Under the pieces are notes generated by a model. The model searched no databases and was not told where the DNA came from. It was given only the letters and a program-made list of their open reading frames with translations. DNA of 64,000 nucleotides, taken from the NCBI RefSeq assembly GCF_020360975.1, contig NW_025408670.1:5084001-5148000 (forward strand), given 5' to 3'. This DNA is from Hirsutella rhossiliensis (lineage: Eukaryota; Ascomycota; Sordariomycetes; Hypocreales; Ophiocordycipitaceae). Positions 59,682 to 64,000 of this stretch are shown here, piece by piece; position 1 is the stretch's first letter; each line of letters begins with the position of its first letter. Position numbers and translations under genes: made by a program.

Positions 59682-61872
59682 CCGCTCCCAAATCCGGCTC
59701 GGGCTCCGTCCGGCTTGAGCTCCAGGCCCGGATGACACCTTGGACGCTAATGGCCGCTGTTCCTCGATGTCGGGTCGACTCCACCGCGGATGCCGGGTGG
59801 GTGGATGGACGAGATGGGGACGGTAAATGGTTGAGTGCTGCTGGACGAAGTCGAGAATGGGCTTTTTCCCTTTGCTTGGTGAAGGCCGAGGTTGAGAATA
59901 GAGTGGGCGAGTCGATAAAGCGTTTCGAGGGGATGTGGGAGCTCTGGTTGCAACAAGGACTCGGATGAGATTGTATTGAGTGAGATCTCGGTTTGTGTTG
60001 TTAGGCAGGCGAGGCGAGGCGAGGCACGGGAAGCAGGTGAGTAAAAAGGGTAGGTGATCCAACGTCCTGCGGGAGAGGGAGGGCGTGGGAACGGACGGGA
60101 AGCAGACAGGGGACAAGGGTGGAGAGGAGAGGTGTGTGAGGGGAAGAGACAGGAGGGGGTGGGCCTAGAGAAGCCAAAGTGTAAAAGAAGCAAGTTCCCA
60201 GGAATGGCAGATGGCGCCTGTTGGTTTTGTTGATACAGCAGCCGAACGGGGTCATGATGGCACAAGTCGACGATGGCCGGCCCTCAGGAACTCAGCATGT
60301 CGGTGCGGTAGGTGGGTGCCCAGGCACGTTAGTTGGGCGGCACGCAATGGAGAGCGTCATTGGAGGGTGATGATGGGCTGGGTTCAGGCAGGAGGGAACT
60401 CTCGTAGATGCACGCTGCCTACCTACCTAGGTAGGTAAGGTACCTATCCGTACTCTGTACATCCATCCAGACCTACCTTAGGTACCTAACCTGGGTACGT
60501 ACCACGACCTTTTTTTTTTTTGAAATTCTCCCCCTTCAGCCATCACTTAAGTGTTCCGACTCGGAACTCTCTGCCCTCTCGCGTGACGCCTGCGGACCTC
60601 GTGGTCGAGACGAGACATGGCCGTAGCTTGGCCGCCGACTGCGTGGAAATGCGCCCGACAAACGCAAGCGGCCATTCGTTTCCAGGCGGGCGCGACAGGT
60701 CATTTGCCGGCCTGGAGAAGAGGCCTGCTGTATCCGTACAGTACGTCCACCACGGTTGGCCGGACCGGGGCACATGCACGCCTCCCTCGACTGGTGAGCT
60801 CGAACGACCAAAACCTTGGAAATAGCTAAATACAAACTAGATCTGCAGCCGGGATGGCGCTGTCAACCAAGCTGGGGCTTGTTGGATGCCCACTCACTTC
60901 AGCAACAAGGCTCGGGGGCGTCAGCTTAGCAACAGAGCTTCGTCTGCGACACAGTGTCTCTCTGGATCTTGCCGCGCCGCGCTACCTTGCGGTACATGCG
61001 GGTGCCTGTCAAATGCGGAGCTGGCCCATCCCCCTCCGTGGTAGCGGTATGGAGCCCACCAGCAAGGTTCCGGCTCAACTTGGCTTGAACTGCCTGCATA
61101 TGCTAATGCTCCGTCGTCTGGTGCTGCGCCGCCAATGGGACAGAGTTCCCGTGACGTGCCTCTACATGTTCAGTGCACAATGTGATTGCATCAGCCACGG
61201 GCTTGCCTGTGCCGATGCTGCACCGTATTGGGATGCATGTGCCCCAGTGTCTAATTCATGTACTGTACGTGCGTATTCCCTAACGAGCTGCTCCACGCCA
61301 ACGACACTTGGTGCCCAAGTATCGTGCATGCCCTGCTGTCAACCGCGCCAAGACGACCGGGGCTCCCTGGTCGCTCCCGAATATACTCGGTCGCAAGGGC
61401 CCACACACCACAGCCACGTCGTCGGTTCTCGGAGCTCCGCCGCATCTGCTGCCCCTGCTGCATGTACTGTAGATGTTTGCACTCCTTTTGCAACTACCCA
61501 GCTCGGATCCCGCACTCCGCATCGTCCCGCCTTCATCTTCCTAGAATGCTCACTGGCTGTCAGGAAACAGCCCAGCTAGCCATGCGCCTCAGCCACTCAC
61601 TCTCCCGCGTCGACAAGAGGCGGGCTGGGCGAATAATCCCTGCGAGGCTGAGGCACCATGGGCACGGAGCGAGGCCGGCTTCAGGTAACGGGCACGTTGT
61701 GGCATTGTTACACAGTCTCTCCGTCCTAACGAGGCGTGCACTCGCAGTCGGTTCCGCAGCACAATGCGGCAGGCTAGTCGTCGTCGTCATATCCCCTTTG
61801 GTCGTCGTCATCATTGCTGTCGTCGTGGCCGCCGGACCTTCTTCCGCCGTCACCCTGCCTACGTCCCTGGGC
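59682..61872. other. Gene-poor region upstream of flbD
   Basis: 2.2 kb between the flbD start and the 3' end of the OGT-like gene. An open frame continues upstream of flbD to 60116 without an ATG in good position. CCTAGG/GGTACC palindromes and a poly-T tract lie at 60417-60521. Plus-strand frames at 60854-61579 (241 codons, ATG start) and 61258-62082 overlap each other, and the second runs antisense into the OGT-like gene; neither shows a domain. Confidence 0.5.
60417..60521. repeat. TACCTAGGTA palindromic tract with poly-T
   Basis: Contains TACCTACCTAGGTAGGTA, AAGGTACCTA, CTTAGGTACCTAA and GGGTACGTACC, followed by an 11-T run, about 740 bases upstream of the flbD start. Confidence 0.7.
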
Positions 61873-64000
61873 TCACAGGTATATGTCGCCTCCTACCCCA
61901 TCCACCCATCGCCGCCACGACTCCTCGTATGCACCTTCGACATCCTCCACCCAACGTCGTGTGTTGAACAGCCCGCAGCGCCATTTGCAATCCCACAGAA
62001 GCTGGCGTATCTCTGCCAGTCTGCCTCGGCCCTCCTTGAGCCCCTCCTCGCCCATGTCCACATAAGCCAGGTTGCCCGCTAGCTCCACCGCCATCTGTTC
62101 GTATTGCGCCTCGTCCTCTGCAATCAATTCCCGCCCCACCTGGCGACCCTCGGCTGACTGTGGTAGGGCCCCGCGCAGTACCGAAGCAGCCATGCGCGAG
62201 CACATCTTGAAAGGGTAGCGCGGGAGAGTCAGCAGCGGCGTGCTGGACCACAACACGTCTGCAGCTGTTGTATGAGCATTGCATTCGGGTGTGTCAAGGA
62301 AGAGGTCGCACACTCGGGCGCGCGAAATGTGCTGATTCTTCGGAGCAACGTCGGTGAAGATGAGGCGGCTCGCAACTTCGGATCCTGCCCACGCCTCGGC
62401 CGTCGCCCGCAGGTTGCTTTCGCCAGGTTCGGGGAAACGAAGGAGCCAAAGCACGGCATTCGAAACCCGCGACAAGATCCGGAGCCATGACCGAAACGTT
62501 GTCGGCTCAATCTATCATTTGACGAGTGCCGTCAGGCGTCAGCTTTTTATGCCACCGTGGCCGGCGATTCGCGGCCGAGGCTCACCTTGTATAACTGATT
62601 GAAGTTACCCATGATGACGACCTCATCTGCTATGCTCGGAAAGAGCTCCCTGCGCATGCTCCACCTCCGGCGCTTCTCTTCTTCCCATGTAATTTCCTTC
62701 TCACTGCTTGCGCACGACTGCGCATGATCGCAGCAGAAAAAGGTGTCGCGGCAAAAGATGATATTCTCAGAGTACATCCATTCACCTTCGCCACCTTCCG
62801 TGCTGTCGTGGAACACGTCCTCGATCCTGACGTTGCTGCGCCACGGACGCAGTGTCGAAGGGGGAATGGCCGTCGTGTCCGCCAGTATGTAGTCACACCA
62901 TTCGGCCCCCAGGCTGCCCGCAAAACCCATAAAGGACATTTGAATCGGTGCCGGCCTGGCAGCAAAGACCTCATTCCGGGCCCCTCTGGTATAGCCGTTG
63001 AGGTTAACCAAAATATGCACATGGTCTCGGGTAATTTGCTCAATCAGTTTGTCCGGCGACCAGTTGCTGACATCACGAAACACGGGAGCTTCTCTCTCAA
63101 TCTGCTGCCTGTGAACGGACCTGTCGCTGGGCGTTGTGGCATAGCAGATCGCCCGGACACGCATCGGGTTGTGAAGGCCGAAGACTGATTGCATCCTATG
63201 TTGGATAAAAGGTTAACCCATGAGCAGGCGCCGCAAGACGCAGCAGAAAGGGTTACGCCTACAAGTGAGCCAGGGGATGGTTGTTGAAGTCTGAAGATAT
63301 GTAACCAACGTTCAGCTGAGGTTTCGGCGGCGGCGGCGGCGGGTACACCGTGGCCGGGAGCCAGGGCGATCGCAGAGTGGAACAGGATATCCGCATCGCA
63401 TTACGCTGAGATATCGCCCGTATGTCGCTGGCAGATAGCGGGCAAGTGAAGGTATGGAAAGGGAGGACAGTCGGTGCGGCGGGGACCGTCAGATTGGGAG
63501 GTGGTTGTGCCCTGGCGTACGGCGATTTCGATCCTGCGCCATCGACGTAGAGGTCCAAATACCATCTGCGGAGAGCCACCCGTGTAGCTCGCTCCACCAG
63601 GCGTATTACTCGTGACCCTTCCCAAGGCTTTCCCGCCCATTGCCGAATCGCCTCGTCTAGCTGAAAGGACTCGTCTTCGCAGAGATGCTTGAGCTGCTCA
63701 ACCAAAGCACCGACAACTGGTCCCTGGAGCGCATGCTGACCCCAGCGCGAGGCATCCCTGAGTTGCTGGGCCACAATGTCCACAACGCGCCCGGCCAGGC
63801 CGCCCCCACTGCAACTCGCCCGGGCGTCGACAAGTTTCCCTTCGTCGTCAACATGCCATCGGTCGTATCTGCCCGAAGCCAGCATCACCCCGCCGCGGCC
63901 CCGCCAGCTGCAGACGGAGTTGAGTGCCGTAAAAAGGCCACACACCGCCTCGGCAAAATCTGGATTCGAGGTCACGGCACGACGATAGTATGCGATGGCA
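61873..64000 (-). CDS. O-GlcNAc-transferase-like protein (GT41), 5' end outside window
   Basis: Exons (minus) >64000-63263, 63195-62586 and 62511-61873 give 662 complete codons before the stop; the start lies beyond the right edge. The visible N-terminal part has a TPR-like segment (YYRRAVTSNPDFAEAVCGLF). The GT41 catalytic region opens LNVGYISSDFNNHPLAHLMQ, joined across the first intron, and includes the histidine that corresponds to the active-site His of human OGT (NHPxxHLMQ). It continues with HILVNLNGYTRGARNEVFAA, GNFNQLYK|IEPTTF, with the conserved lysine at the second junction, VLWLLRFPEPGE and CNAHTTAADVLWSSTPLLTL. An insert of about 70 residues with EEEKRRRW and a Cys pair precedes GNFNQLYK. 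It likely transfers GlcNAc from UDP-GlcNAc to Ser/Thr; specificity in fungi is not established. Confidence 0.9.

Noticed and set aside
60854..62082. Two overlapping plus-strand frames of 241 and 274 codons
   Set aside because: They overlap in different frames, have no domain, and one runs antisense into the OGT-like gene.

Overview
This window is nuclear DNA from a GC-rich filamentous ascomycete, most likely a Sordariomycete of the order Hypocreales. The signs are short introns (about 50-160 bases) with GT..AG ends and CTAAC/CTGAC branch sites, monocistronic genes on both strands, fungal-type proteins (Ecm14, FlbD, Gpc1, Sec39, a GtaA-type glutaminase) and intergenic DNA rich in the palindrome CCTAGG. 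The order-level call is inference; nothing here fixes genus or species. Exon coordinates were built by hand, and each model closes in frame.

Left part (1-21 kb), in order: TLG2 syntaxin (-), calmodulin (+), AP-1 gamma adaptin (+), an OXNAD1-type oxidoreductase (+), an NCBP3-like RNA-binding protein (-), SRP72 (+), a Syt1-like Sec7-PH ArfGEF (-), the pseudo-carboxypeptidase Ecm14 (+) and a MAPEG glutathione-transferase-like membrane protein (-).

Middle (22-43 kb): family-X DNA polymerase POL4 (-), TFIIE-alpha (-), mitochondrial N-acetylglutamate synthase (+), cohesin SMC1 (-), glycerophosphocholine acyltransferase GPC1 (+), the APC/C activator CDH1 (-), an unrecognised 388-residue protein (-) and the NatB catalytic subunit NAA20 (+).

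Right part (44-64 kb): secreted GtaA-type glutaminase (+), a Tra2-like RRM protein (+), Sec39 of the Dsl1 tether (-), the complex I subunit NDUFS5 (+), a 4.4-kb gene-poor stretch, the FlbD-type Myb regulator (-) and an O-GlcNAc-transferase-like gene that runs off the right edge (-).

Most genes are housekeeping and there is no operon or biosynthetic cluster. Five encode parts of the secretory or endosomal pathway (TLG2, AP-1 gamma, SRP72, Syt1-like ArfGEF, SEC39), but they are interspersed and read from both strands. I found no transposon, virus-like gene, tRNA, rRNA or CRISPR array, and no clearly new multi-gene system. The points most worth a second look are an apparent GC-AG intron in the MAPEG gene, the loss of catalytic residues in Ecm14, very small terminal exons with a 50-base convergent ARG2/SMC1 junction, the unrecognised gene at 40.9-42.1 kb, recurring CCTAGG/GTAC palindromic words confined to intergenic DNA, and two large gene-poor gaps flanking flbD.
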